A stretch of 64,000 nt of DNA from Paludibacter sp. (GTDB taxonomy: Bacteria; Bacteroidota; Bacteroidia; Bacteroidales; Paludibacteraceae), in assembly GCA_031292575.1 (NCBI GenBank), contig JARLGX010000011.1, positions 1 through 64,000 on the forward strand, written 5' to 3'. The notes beneath the pieces are model-generated. The model did not search any database, was not told the origin of the DNA, and worked only from the letters and a program-made list of their open reading frames with translations. The translations under genes were made by a program, and so were the position numbers. Shown here piece by piece: positions 47,507 through 55,691 of this stretch (its first letter is position 1; each line of letters opens with the position of its first letter).

Positions 47507-48139
47507 ATGTGGCAAATATTTTTAGGAAGTATTCTTTTAGGGGTAATTCATCCTTTATTTCCAAATCATTGGATACCTTTAATTGCTATATCAAAAGCCG
47601 AAAAATGGTCGAATAGAGAAACTGTTACAGCCACTTTAATCACCGGATTTTCGCATACACTTAGCACCATTATCATTGGCATAATAGTTGGTTTTGTGGG
47701 GATTAAGTTATCAGAAAACTACAGTTATATTACCAAATTTGCAGCTCCGTTAGTGCTGGTCTTAATTGGAATAATATATCTGTTTTTGGATTTCAGGAAA
47801 TCTCATCACCATCATCATTTTGAACTAAATGATGAAAATTTAAAAAGTAAAAGATCAAAATCTGCCATCATTATTACTTTATGTATTGGTATGTTTCTTT
47901 CTCCGTGTATAGAAATTGAAGCATATTATTTTCAGGCTGCTACGCATGGTTGGTTAGGAATTCTTATCGTTTCAGCTGTTTATCTGGTAATGACCCTGAT
48001 GATTATGGTAAGTTTGGTTTATCTTGGATTAAAGGGAGTTAATAAATTCAACTTCCACTTTATGGAACATCACGAAAAACTTATTACAGGCGCTATTTTA
48101 GTACTATTGGGTATGCTTGCATACTTTGTAGAATTCTAA
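47507..48139 (+). CDS. Membrane protein with His-rich loop, possible metal transporter
   Basis: A 210-residue protein with about six membrane segments. The first helix carries LGVIHPLFPNHWIPLIAI, reminiscent of the histidine/aspartate signature of nickel/cobalt transporters (NicO, UreH type). A loop of five histidines follows helix 3 (KSHHHHHFELNDEN), a second EHHEK motif precedes the last helix, and a central CIEIEAYYF lies within a helix. These favour a divalent-metal exporter or importer. It has its own start spacing and no partner genes nearby. Family assignment is tentative. Confidence 0.7.
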   Translation: MWQIFLGSILLGVIHPLFPNHWIPLIAISKAEKWSNRETVTATLITGFSHTLSTIIIGIIVGFVGIKLSENYSYITKFAAPLVLVLIGIIYLFLDFRKSHHHHHFELNDENLKSKRSKSAIIITLCIGMFLSPCIEIEAYYFQAATHGWLGILIVSAVYLVMTLMIMVSLVYLGLKGVNKFNFHFMEHHEKLITGAILVLLGMLAYFVEF

Positions 48140-48208
48140 AATTTCCAAATTTAGTTTGATTTAAAGTGTTTCCAGCCTTACATTTAATCCCCTTTGAAAT
48201 AAAATTTG

Positions 48209-48216
48209 TACTTTTG
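48209..48216 (+). promoter_or_regulatory. Candidate -7 element of metF
   Basis: TACTTTTG fits TAnnTTTG about 88 bases before the start codon. The nearest TTTG is only 12 bases upstream, so the -33 is weak. The leader shows no clear riboswitch. Confidence 0.45.
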
Positions 48217-48303
48217 CGCCACAATCTAAATGAAATTCAGGGTAGTCAATTCTGCAATTTTAAGTGCAACTATTTAATATAAATCTGTAAAAATAAATTG
48301 TTC

Positions 48304-49251
48304 ATGAGTGTTGTTGAAAAAATAAGAAGCGCTAAATCAACCGCTTTTTCGTTTGAATTATTGCCTCCATTAAAAGGAAATGGAATTGAAAACGTGTACA
48401 GAACAATTGATACTCTTCGAGAATTTGATCCTAAATACATCAATATAACAACTCACCGCAGCGAATTAGTTTTCAGGGAAAATGCACAGGGACTTTTCGA
48501 ACAGGTTGCCGAACGTCATCGTCCGGGTACGGTAGCAATTGCAGCTGCAATCAAAAATAAATACAAAATTGCAGTAGTTCCGCACGTTATTTGTAGTGGA
48601 TTCACACGTGAAGAAACCGAGTACGCATTGATTGATTTACAATTTCTTGGTATTACTGATTTGCTTTTGTTACGTGGCGACAAAGCGAAACATGAACGTG
48701 AATTTTCTCCAACAGGTCATAAAAATGCAACTGAACTACAAGCTCAAGTAAACAAATTTAATGACGGGTTGTTTTTAGATGGTTCGAAAATGAAGTCACA
48801 TATCGAGCATTTTTCGTATGGCATGGCTTGTTATCCTGAAAAACATGAGGAAGCTCCGAATATAGAGTCCGATTTATTTTACGCTAAGCAAAAAGTTGAT
48901 GCCGGTGCAGAATATCTTGTAACTCAGATGTTTTTCGACAACCAAAAATATTATGATTTTGTAGAGAAATGCAGGTCGAATGGAATTAATGTGCCAATTA
49001 TTCCCGGGATTAAACCCATTACATTAATGAATCAACTGACTGTGTTACCTAAAATTTTTCATACAGATATACCGGAAGAATTTGCTATGGAACTGCGTAA
49101 ATGCAAAACAGATGCTGAAGCCGTAGAAGTTGGAGTGGAATGGTGTACGAAGCAGGCATCTGATTTAATAGCTCATGGCGTGCCAAGTATTCATTTTTAC
49201 AGTATGATGGCTACCCAAAGCGTAAAACGGGTAGCACAAAATGTTTTTTAA
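48304..49251 (+). CDS. metF: Methylenetetrahydrofolate reductase
   Basis: Flavoenzyme that reduces 5,10-methylene- to 5-methyl-tetrahydrofolate for methionine synthesis. A 315-residue TIM barrel beginning MSVVEKIRSAKSTAFSFELLPP, with the folate-site Glu in FSFELLPP, the FAD-binding LLLRGDKAKH block and the substrate loop VTQMFFDNQKYYDFV. I chose the ATG at 48304; an in-frame TTG two codons upstream is weaker. It is followed closely by a small membrane protein gene. Confidence 0.96.
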   Translation: MSVVEKIRSAKSTAFSFELLPPLKGNGIENVYRTIDTLREFDPKYINITTHRSELVFRENAQGLFEQVAERHRPGTVAIAAAIKNKYKIAVVPHVICSGFTREETEYALIDLQFLGITDLLLLRGDKAKHEREFSPTGHKNATELQAQVNKFNDGLFLDGSKMKSHIEHFSYGMACYPEKHEEAPNIESDLFYAKQKVDAGAEYLVTQMFFDNQKYYDFVEKCRSNGINVPIIPGIKPITLMNQLTVLPKIFHTDIPEEFAMELRKCKTDAEAVEVGVEWCTKQASDLIAHGVPSIHFYSMMATQSVKRVAQNVF

Positions 49252-49270
49252 TTATTCATTGAGATTACAC

Positions 49271-49492
49271 ATGTTAAGTTTCCTTCTTTTTATTGTCATT
49301 TTTGTTTTAGTAATCGGGGTAGTTATTATTTCGACTGTCTTAGGATTTATACGTTCCATTTTCAGCTTTGGAAAACGCAACAATCAGGAACAGTCCGATA
49401 CTCAATATCAAAACTTTGAACAACAAACTTCAAAATCGAAGATATTCGAAAAGAATGAAGGGGAATACGTTGATTACGAAGAAGTGAAGTAA
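49271..49492 (+). CDS. DUF4834 small membrane protein
   Basis: A 73-residue protein with one N-terminal membrane helix (LSFLLFIVIFVLVIGVVIIS), a basic juxtamembrane patch (FGKRNN), a glutamine-rich linker and the acidic end GEYVDYEEVK, which I associate with the DUF4834 family of Bacteroidota. I chose the ATG at 49271, just before the helix; an upstream start would overlap the metF stop. Function unknown. Confidence 0.75.
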   Translation: MLSFLLFIVIFVLVIGVVIISTVLGFIRSIFSFGKRNNQEQSDTQYQNFEQQTSKSKIFEKNEGEYVDYEEVK

Positions 49493-49503
49493 AAGTCAAG
49501 CTT

Positions 49504-50226
49504 TTAAACCACAAATTGAACCTCTTTAAAATAAAAACCTTTACGCTCACCACTTTCGGTTTCCAACTCTAATCGTCCATCCGGATAAACAGATATTATT
49601 TTTGCACGAAAAGATAAATCATCGGCAGTAAAAACGTGAATACCACTTTTTCGATATAATGCCTTGGCATAATCCGAATGAATTTTTTCAACCTCCATTT
49701 CCGTATACAATTTAAGAATTTTTTGTCTTATTTTTTCTTGCAGTGCTTTTCTATTCTGTCGCTTACCGGTTATTTGCAATAACGAAACCGGATTAGGCGC
49801 ATCGCTAATAAATTTTTTCTGATTGACATTCAATCCAATACCGACAATTGAAGTTTTAATTTTATCTCCCTGCAGCGAGTTTTCAATCAAAATTCCACAC
49901 AATTTCTTGTCATTCCAATAAATGTCATTTGGCCATTTTACGGCAATGTTATCTGCATATTCGTCTAAGGTTTCTTTAATTCCAAGACTTACCAGTTGCG
50001 AAAGTAAAAACTGATTATCAATCGGAATTCGCTGTGGATAAAGCACCACGCTAAAAAGCAGATTCATTCCAGCTTCCGATTCCCATGAATTCCCAATTTG
50101 ACCTTTACCTGCCGTCTGAAAATCAGTTCGGACTGTAAATCCTTCAGGCAATGATTTCTCTCGCATCATTTCCCAAAGCAATGCATTAGTTGAATTTGTT
50201 TGTTTAATAAATGTAATATCCTTCAT
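49504..50226 (-). CDS. birA: Biotin-[acetyl-CoA-carboxylase] ligase
   Basis: Attaches biotin to carboxylase carrier domains via biotinyl-AMP. The 240-residue protein starts MKDITFIKQTNSTNALLWEM and contains the biotin-loop variant AGKGQIGNSWESEAG, the catalytic block VKWPNDIYWNDKKLCGILIEN and VGIGLNVNQ. It lacks the N-terminal DNA-binding domain of E. coli BirA, so it is a ligase only. An in-frame TTG three codons upstream was rejected in favour of the ATG. It lies 16 bases downstream of the PBP4-type gene. Confidence 0.95.
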   Translation of the reverse strand: MKDITFIKQTNSTNALLWEMMREKSLPEGFTVRTDFQTAGKGQIGNSWESEAGMNLLFSVVLYPQRIPIDNQFLLSQLVSLGIKETLDEYADNIAVKWPNDIYWNDKKLCGILIENSLQGDKIKTSIVGIGLNVNQKKFISDAPNPVSLLQITGKRQNRKALQEKIRQKILKLYTEMEVEKIHSDYAKALYRKSGIHVFTADDLSFRAKIISVYPDGRLELETESGERKGFYFKEVQFVV

Positions 50227-50242
50227 GATGGTCAACTAAAAC

Positions 50243-51667
50243 CTAATTCTGATTATTATTTTCTGACACTTGCAGCAGGAATTTCTCCATTTTTCGCTTC
50301 ACAGCTTCTGAACTTCCGTTGGCATTATTCACCAACAAAGCAAAAACATAATTTTTACCATTTGCATTAATGTAGCCGGCATATGTTTTCACGCGAGTTA
50401 TTGTTCCGCTTTTTGCATGTACTTTTCCCTGCAAAGCAGTATTTTTGAGCAAATTTGCCAAGGTTCCACTTTCTCCTGAAACAGGAAGTGATTTAAAAAA
50501 AGCTTGTTGACTTGAACTCTTGTTGTTCATATATATCAGTAAATCAACAAAAAAATCAGCAGAGACAGCATCCATCGGTGACAATCCGCAGCCATCATAC
50601 TGAAATAGTTGATCAACAGGTAGTCCTTTTGATTTCCAAAATAACTTAATAACTTTTAGAGCGCCAACTACAGAAGCGACAGGATAGTCTTTTAATGCCA
50701 GGTAACGAAAGATTTGTTCAGCGTAATGATTATTGCTTTTAATGTTTGTTTCTCTGACTATCTCGCTCAAAGGTGGCGAAATTTGTGTGTATATTTCTTT
50801 ACAGTTCTTCCCACGAGAAGGAATATCGGTTGCCTGTCCATGAACCGTAACCTGATGTTCTGTTAGTGCTTTTTTAAAGTCTTGAGCCAATAATAAACCC
50901 GGATTTGGAATATCAACTTTGACAATAAACTCAGACCGGTTAGCCGGAATTTCACCGTAGATTGAACGGGTATTAGAATGTGGAGCACCATGAAAATAGC
51001 AACTATCAAAAGCTATATTCGAACTCAGCAAATGATTTTCAAAAGTCAGTCCAGGAATCGGCGGGATAGTTCGGGTTATTTCAGGAGTGGTTCCGGCTTT
51101 TCCTGAACGAAACAACACCTTGCAGGAATTATCCAGATATGAAATGCCGTAAACACCACCTGCATAATAATTACCAATATCTTCCCACGTCCAAAATGGA
51201 TTTACACCTTCATCGTTGTAAAGGCTTGCATCGGCAATGATATTTCCCTTTACGGTATTTATGCCGGCATGCTTAATTGCATCCACCCACTTATCCAAAA
51301 ATCGCGCATCTCCAAGTTTTTCCGATCCCAATGTTGGGTCACCACCACCACGAATATAAATATTTCCTATCAACACACTGTCTCTTGTTATTGTGCCATC
51401 AATTTCCAGTTTTGTTTTAAAGCAAAAATCAGCTCCGAGCCATTCCAAAGCCGTGGCAGTTGTAACCAATTTCATGGTAGAAGCCGGAGTTGTACTATTA
51501 TTTGAACGAAATTGGGAAATCGTTTTATTGGTTTCCAAATCTTTGACCAGCAAACTGATATTTGCATTTTGCAGCAAAGGATTATTGATAAAATCGTCAA
51601 CTGGATTGCCCGCAAAAAGATTAGTTATCAACAACAAAGTGTAAAGTAATACTGATAATTTCTTCAT
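50243..51667 (-). CDS. dacB: D-alanyl-D-alanine carboxypeptidase/endopeptidase (PBP4, DacB type)
   Basis: Periplasmic class C penicillin-binding protein that trims or cuts peptidoglycan peptides. The 474-residue protein has a signal peptide (about residues 1-20), Ser63-x-x-Lys66 in TPASTMKLV, SNN in ETNIKSNNHYAEQ, and the KSG triad motif in GKVHAKSGTI near the C-terminus. The long insertion between the first and second motifs (about residues 90-290) is typical of PBP4. It forms a two-gene unit with birA. Confidence 0.95.
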   Translation of the reverse strand: MKKLSVLLYTLLLITNLFAGNPVDDFINNPLLQNANISLLVKDLETNKTISQFRSNNSTTPASTMKLVTTATALEWLGADFCFKTKLEIDGTITRDSVLIGNIYIRGGGDPTLGSEKLGDARFLDKWVDAIKHAGINTVKGNIIADASLYNDEGVNPFWTWEDIGNYYAGGVYGISYLDNSCKVLFRSGKAGTTPEITRTIPPIPGLTFENHLLSSNIAFDSCYFHGAPHSNTRSIYGEIPANRSEFIVKVDIPNPGLLLAQDFKKALTEHQVTVHGQATDIPSRGKNCKEIYTQISPPLSEIVRETNIKSNNHYAEQIFRYLALKDYPVASVVGALKVIKLFWKSKGLPVDQLFQYDGCGLSPMDAVSADFFVDLLIYMNNKSSSQQAFFKSLPVSGESGTLANLLKNTALQGKVHAKSGTITRVKTYAGYINANGKNYVFALLVNNANGSSEAVKRKMEKFLLQVSENNNQN

Positions 51668-51716
51668 GATAAAATAGTTTTATTGAAAGTAAACGTTCTG
51701 AATCTTTGATTATTTG

Positions 51717-51724
51717 CAAAATTA
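51717..51724 (-). promoter_or_regulatory. Candidate -7 element of the dacB-birA unit
   Basis: Read on the minus strand the bases are TAATTTTG, fitting TAnnTTTG, about 50 bases before the dacB start. The -33 region has no TTTG. Confidence 0.4.
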
Positions 51725-51766
51725 AAGAAAAATCTATCTTTTAATCACATATCAATTAAAAACAAT

Positions 51767-51797
51767 AAAGACCATCTCAAAAAATGAGATGGTCTTT
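51767..51797 (-). terminator. Terminator after tRNA-Arg
   Basis: Twelve-base arms AAAGACCATCTC (51767-51778) and GAGATGGTCTTT (51786-51797) pair perfectly around a 7-base A-rich loop. They lie 17 bases past the tRNA-Arg 3' end. Confidence 0.8.
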
Positions 51798-51813
51798 AAT
51801 TTATTTCAATCTG

Positions 51814-51887
51814 TGACCGCAGCAGGATTCAAACCTGCAACCCCCACATCCGTAGTGTGGTACTCTATTCAGTTGAGCTATGCAGCC
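51814..51887 (-). tRNA. tRNA-Arg(ACG)
   Basis: A 74-base tRNA on the minus strand. The acceptor strands GGCTGCA and TGCGGTC pair with two G-T wobbles. The D-stem is GCTC/GAGT, the anticodon stem CCACA/TGTGG surrounds CTACGGA (anticodon ACG), the T-arm is GCAGG/CCTGC around TTTGAAT, and the discriminator is A. CCA is not encoded. It is flanked by a near-perfect promoter and a strong terminator, so it is a stand-alone transcript. Confidence 0.93.
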
Positions 51888-51907
51888 GTTATTTTGTTTA
51901 GCGAGTG

Positions 51908-51938
51908 CAAAGATAGGGCTATTTTTCAAATAAGCAAA
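51908..51938 (-). promoter_or_regulatory. Promoter of tRNA-Arg
   Basis: On the minus strand TTTG (51935-51938) is followed after 19 bases by TATCTTTG (51908-51915), an ideal match to the phylum consensus at ideal spacing. Transcription would start near 51900, just upstream of the tRNA. Confidence 0.75.
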
Positions 51939-51995
51939 GGAAAAAAGACAAAAAATGAATTCCAAGTTTCAAACTTCAAGTTTCAAGACAGTTGA

Positions 51996-52095
51996 GTGTT
52001 GAAAGCTCGCTCTTATTTATTTGAGATACTCTTGTGGTGCGATCATTTTTAAGATAAAACAAAATCCAAGTGTTTTTTGTCCAGATTTGCTTTTT
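51996..52095 (-). repeat. Partial duplication of the rnr 3' end, copy A
   Basis: About 100 bases match 52356-52455 in the same orientation with roughly a dozen differences and one single-base indel. The matching part of copy B includes the last codons and stop of rnr plus about 50 bases beyond. Copy A is therefore a displaced, slightly decayed piece of that gene end, 360 bases away. Similarity stops abruptly near 52095. Confidence 0.85.
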
Positions 52096-52200
52096 CCCAC
52101 GACTTCCCGGAGATGCACATTAAATGTATAAAATCTGTACACTGCCACTGAGAACCAACGGTCAGCGTAGCTAATTGCAATCACAGTTCTTGTATTCTTT

Positions 52201-52264
52201 GGATTTTTAATCCAGTAACATATCCAGTTTTAAAGCGGATTTCTTTATCTCGGATTACAAATCC
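52201..52264. repeat. Extragenic palindromes of the GGATT...AATCC type
   Basis: Two 13-base palindromes, at 52201-52213 and 52252-52264, each with 5-base arms and a 3-base loop, plus a further GGATTT half-site at 52237-52242. They resemble the short palindromes left by REP-associated (IS200-like) transposases in Bacteroidota, but no transposase gene is present here. Confidence 0.5.
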
Positions 52265-52270
52265 TTATAA

Positions 52271-52302
52271 TACAAAAAGGTGGGATTAAAAAAAATCCCA
52301 CC
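52271..52302 (-). terminator. Terminator of rnr
   Basis: A perfect 9-bp stem (52279-52287 with 52294-52302) around six A residues is followed on the minus strand by five U residues. It lies about 105 bases past the rnr stop. Confidence 0.75.
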
Positions 52303-52355
52303 AACCAGCACTACCTTTTACTAATTTGATTAAGTATATATCCGGCACGACGAGG

Positions 52356-52455
52356 GTGTTGAAAGCTCGCTCTTATTTATTTGAAATGCTCTTCTGGTAT
52401 AATCATTTTAAGCTAAAACAAAATCCAATTGTTTTTTGTCCAGATTAGCTTTTGC
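52356..52455 (-). repeat. rnr 3'-end repeat, copy B
   Basis: The parental copy of the repeat at 51996-52095. It spans the rnr stop at 52408, about 48 bases of its coding end and about 52 bases of downstream sequence. Confidence 0.85.
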
Positions 52456-54546
52456 TACTTTAACCGTTATTTCATCGCCAAGTTGATATTTCTTGTGAAA
52501 CCTGCGCCCTATCAAACAATAGTTTTTATCATCAAAAGTGTAGTAATCGTCATCCAAATCACGAATTGGAATCATGCCTTCACACTTATTTTCAATAAGT
52601 TCTACATAAATTCCCCATTCGGTAACACCTGAAATAACACCATCAAACACTTGTCCCAATCTGTCGGACATGAATTCCACCTGTTTGTATTTTATGGAAG
52701 CACGTTCTGCATTCGAGGCCAATTGTTCCATATCGGAACTATGCTGACAATATTCTTCCCATTCAGCAGCATTCACGCTACGGCCACCGGCTGCATATTT
52801 TTCGAGTAGCCGATGTACCATCATATCGGGATAACGGCGGATAGGCGAAGTAAAATGCGTATAGAAGTCAAATGCGAGTCCATAGTGACCTAAATTATTT
52901 GTAGAATAAATAGCTTTAGCCATGGAACGTATTGCCAAAGTTTCTATCAGGTTTTGTTCTTTCTTTCCCTGAACTTCGTCCAATAATGCATTGATAGAGC
53001 CTGAAACAGCAGCTTGTTTTCCTGTAGTTTTGAGGTTATACCCAAAGCGTTTAATGAAGACGGCAAATGTGTTTAATTTATCAGGATTTGGAACGTCGTG
53101 AATACGGTATACAAATGTTTTTGCTTTTTGTCCTTTGCCAGGTTTTCCAATATGTGTCGCTACCGTTTTGTTTGCCAATAACATAAACTCCTCAATCATT
53201 TTGTTGGCATCTTTTTGTTCTTTGAAAAATACGGATGTAGGTTTTCCTTTCTCATCTATTTCGAAGCGGACTTCTACACGATCAAATGCGATGGCACCAC
53301 TTTCAAAGCGCTTTTCGCGAAGAATTTTTGCCAATCTATCGAGTGTAAGTATTTCGTCTTTGTAATCGCCTTCGCCTGTTTCAATAACCGTTTGGGCTTC
53401 TTCGTAAGTAAACCGCCGGTTACTGCAAGTAACGGTTTTTGCAATTTCGTAATGTTGCACTTCAGCTTTATCGTTTATGTGAAATAGTACCGAATAAGTC
53501 AACTTATCTTCGTTGGGTCGCAGGGAGCAAATGCCGTTCGACAAATGTTCAGGAAGCATGGGGATTGTTCTGTCAACAAGATAAATTGATGTTGCACGTT
53601 GTTGCCCTTCTTGTTCAATAATACTATCGGGGCGAACGTAATGTGTTACATCGGCAATATGAACTCCCACTTCCCAAAGTCCGTTATTTAATTTCCGTAA
53701 TGATAAGGCATCATCAAAATCCTTTGCATCGCGGGGATCGACTGTAAAGGTGGTCACGTTTCGCATATCAATTCGCTTAGCAACTTCTTCGGGAGTAATT
53801 CCTGCATCTATTTTTTCAGCTGCAGCTTCTACATCAGCCGGATATTTATAGGGCAACCCAAATTCGGCCAAAATTGCATGCATTTCAGTGTTATTATCTC
53901 CTTTATCACCCAGCACATCAATCACTTCACCAACAGGATTCTTAGCATTTGGTTCCCAATCAAGTAATTTTACCACAGCTTTTTGCCCAGTTTTCCCGCC
54001 ATTCAATTTATTTTTTGGAATAAAAATATCGTTGGTCATGATACGATTATCCAACGTTAAAAAAGCAAAGTTTTCAGAGACATCTAAAATACCTACAAAA
54101 GTATCTTGTGCCCGTTTTATAATTTCTACCACTTCACCTTCGGGCTGCTGACCTTTGCGACTGGCATAAAGAAAGACTTTAACTTTATCGTTTAACAAAG
54201 CATGGTTCGTCTTTCGTTCAGGTATAAAAACCATTTCGCCACCATCGTCGGGGATAAGAAACGTTTTTACACCCTGACGCTCAATTTTTCCCTCAATATA
54301 ACCACCTCGCGAATTCACTTTAAATTTGCCCCGTGAAATTTCCACCAAGAATTCTTCATCCAATAATTCGTATAACAATTGATTGATAAAAATCCGTTGA
54401 GATTCGGATTTAATGTCGAGTAAGGTGGATATTTGTTTGTAATTAAACGTTTTCTCGGGATTTTCATTGAAAATATTAGTAATATTACGAACCAATTCTT
54501 TTTTATTAGTGCGTGTACTTTGGCTGGAACGTTTCTTTTTTGACAT
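52408..54546 (-). CDS. rnr: Ribonuclease R
   Basis: Processive 3'-5' exoribonuclease for structured RNA. I take the ATG at 54546 (712 residues, starting MSKKKRSSQST); the frame extends upstream, but that part is not protein-like. An N-terminal winged-helix region (about 20-75) and cold-shock domains precede the RNB domain, whose catalytic aspartates lie in FTVDPRDAKDFDDALSL. A C-terminal S1 domain (about 630-710) ends KKQLDFVLA. It lacks the long lysine-rich tail of E. coli RNase R. The last codons are duplicated downstream. Confidence 0.95.
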   Translation of the reverse strand: MSKKKRSSQSTRTNKKELVRNITNIFNENPEKTFNYKQISTLLDIKSESQRIFINQLLYELLDEEFLVEISRGKFKVNSRGGYIEGKIERQGVKTFLIPDDGGEMVFIPERKTNHALLNDKVKVFLYASRKGQQPEGEVVEIIKRAQDTFVGILDVSENFAFLTLDNRIMTNDIFIPKNKLNGGKTGQKAVVKLLDWEPNAKNPVGEVIDVLGDKGDNNTEMHAILAEFGLPYKYPADVEAAAEKIDAGITPEEVAKRIDMRNVTTFTVDPRDAKDFDDALSLRKLNNGLWEVGVHIADVTHYVRPDSIIEQEGQQRATSIYLVDRTIPMLPEHLSNGICSLRPNEDKLTYSVLFHINDKAEVQHYEIAKTVTCSNRRFTYEEAQTVIETGEGDYKDEILTLDRLAKILREKRFESGAIAFDRVEVRFEIDEKGKPTSVFFKEQKDANKMIEEFMLLANKTVATHIGKPGKGQKAKTFVYRIHDVPNPDKLNTFAVFIKRFGYNLKTTGKQAAVSGSINALLDEVQGKKEQNLIETLAIRSMAKAIYSTNNLGHYGLAFDFYTHFTSPIRRYPDMMVHRLLEKYAAGGRSVNAAEWEEYCQHSSDMEQLASNAERASIKYKQVEFMSDRLGQVFDGVISGVTEWGIYVELIENKCEGMIPIRDLDDDYYTFDDKNYCLIGRRFHKKYQLGDEITVKVAKANLDKKQLDFVLA

Positions 54547-54610
54547 GATTCGGTGAATTTGAAAGGTTACTATTTTTAAGAAAAATTTCGACGGGCTGTT
54601 ACTCCACTTG

Positions 54611-54618
54611 CAAAGATA
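54611..54618 (-). promoter_or_regulatory. Candidate -7 element of rnr
   Basis: On the minus strand TATCTTTG, an exact consensus match, lies 64 bases before the chosen start. The -33 position is weak. A promoter here also argues against the longer upstream start codon. Confidence 0.5.
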
Positions 54619-54791
54619 CAACAAAGTGTTAACATGAATAGTTCTTTCATGTTTAATACATTCAATTTTATTAAATATTTAACAAAAGTATATGCTTAAT
54701 TCCACACAACCATGCGTATGATATTATATTCGAATCTTGAAAAACGACAAATTATTTGTAATTTCGCCCATCGAATATCAAAAACCATCCA

Positions 54792-55676
54792 ATGAAAAAG
54801 AAAATAGCCTTTATTATCAATCCAATATCAGGAACAGGGAAAAAACTGGAACTACCTGTGTTGATACAACAAGAATTGGATGCGAGGTTATTTGAACCTG
54901 AAATTATTTTTACTGAATATCGCGGTCATGGAACAGAGTTAGCCAAGGAATTTGTTGAAAAAGGTTTTCAGATTGTGGTGGCAGTAGGTGGCGATGGAAC
55001 CGTAAATGAAATTGGGAAATCACTTATTCATACCAAAACTTCACTGGGAATTATCCCGATTGGCTCAGGAAACGGTTTAGCCCGTCATTTGGGCATTCCA
55101 ATGAATACAAAGAAGGCTATACAGCAATTAAATGCATCCGAATCAATTTTTATGGATTATGGGTTAGTAAATAACCGACCTTTTTTTTGTACTTGTGGAA
55201 CCGGTTTTGACGCATATGTCAGTACAGAATTTGCGAAAGGGAAAAAAAGAGGCATAATGAGTTATATAGAAAAGGTAATCACAGGTTATTTTACATACAA
55301 ATCCCAAAATTATCATTTAAAAGGCGAAGGAATTGATCTCACTGTAAAAGCGTTTGTACTTACCTTTGCCAATGCCTCTCAATGGGGTAATAACGCTTAC
55401 ATTGCACCTCAGGCAAGTGTTCAGGATGGGAAAATAGATATTTCCATAATGAGTAATTTCCCTATTATCGCCATACCAACATTAGCTTTGCAACTTTTTG
55501 CAAAAACTATAGACAAAGATTTATTTATGACTACTTTACGCTCCGATTCAATTATGCTTATCAGGGATGAATCGGGACCATTCCATTACGATGGTGAACC
55601 TTACGTAGAAGGAAAAGAAATTGAGATAAAGACAATTGCTGACGGACTGAAAGTTATGGTTAAAAAGCGATATTAA
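54792..55676 (+). CDS. Diacylglycerol/sphingosine-type lipid kinase
   Basis: A 294-residue DAGK-catalytic-domain protein. The start IAFIINPISGTGKK is the phosphate-binding region, VAVGGDGTVNEI the nucleotide loop, and PIGSGNGLARHLGIP the second conserved block. It probably phosphorylates diacylglycerol or, as sphingolipids occur in this phylum, a sphingoid base. The exact lipid cannot be read from sequence. A TAATTTCG near 54757 may be its -7 element with one mismatch. It converges with the GH28 gene, with only 15 bases between stop codons. Confidence 0.9.
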   Translation: MKKKIAFIINPISGTGKKLELPVLIQQELDARLFEPEIIFTEYRGHGTELAKEFVEKGFQIVVAVGGDGTVNEIGKSLIHTKTSLGIIPIGSGNGLARHLGIPMNTKKAIQQLNASESIFMDYGLVNNRPFFCTCGTGFDAYVSTEFAKGKKRGIMSYIEKVITGYFTYKSQNYHLKGEGIDLTVKAFVLTFANASQWGNNAYIAPQASVQDGKIDISIMSNFPIIAIPTLALQLFAKTIDKDLFMTTLRSDSIMLIRDESGPFHYDGEPYVEGKEIEIKTIADGLKVMVKKRY

Positions 55677-55691
55677 ATATTATTAAACTTA

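Larger units (their letters stand above)
51888..52407. other. Intergenic region with duplicated rnr tail and extragenic palindromes
   Basis: A 520-base stretch between tRNA-Arg and rnr with no gene. It holds the tRNA promoter (51908-51938), a 100-base copy of the end of rnr (51996-52095), two 13-base palindromes of the GGATT...AATCC type (52201-52213 and 52252-52264) with related half-sites, the rnr terminator (52271-52302), and the start of the second repeat copy that runs into rnr. Confidence 0.75.

Noticed and set aside
51789-51995. A 68-codon plus-strand frame across the tRNA-Arg region.
   Set aside because: It runs antisense through the tRNA and its promoter, so it is not a gene.
54547-54624. 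An extended N-terminus of RNase R.
   Set aside because: A TATCTTTG promoter element lies within this stretch and the extra peptide does not look like the family; MSKKKRSSQ is the normal start.
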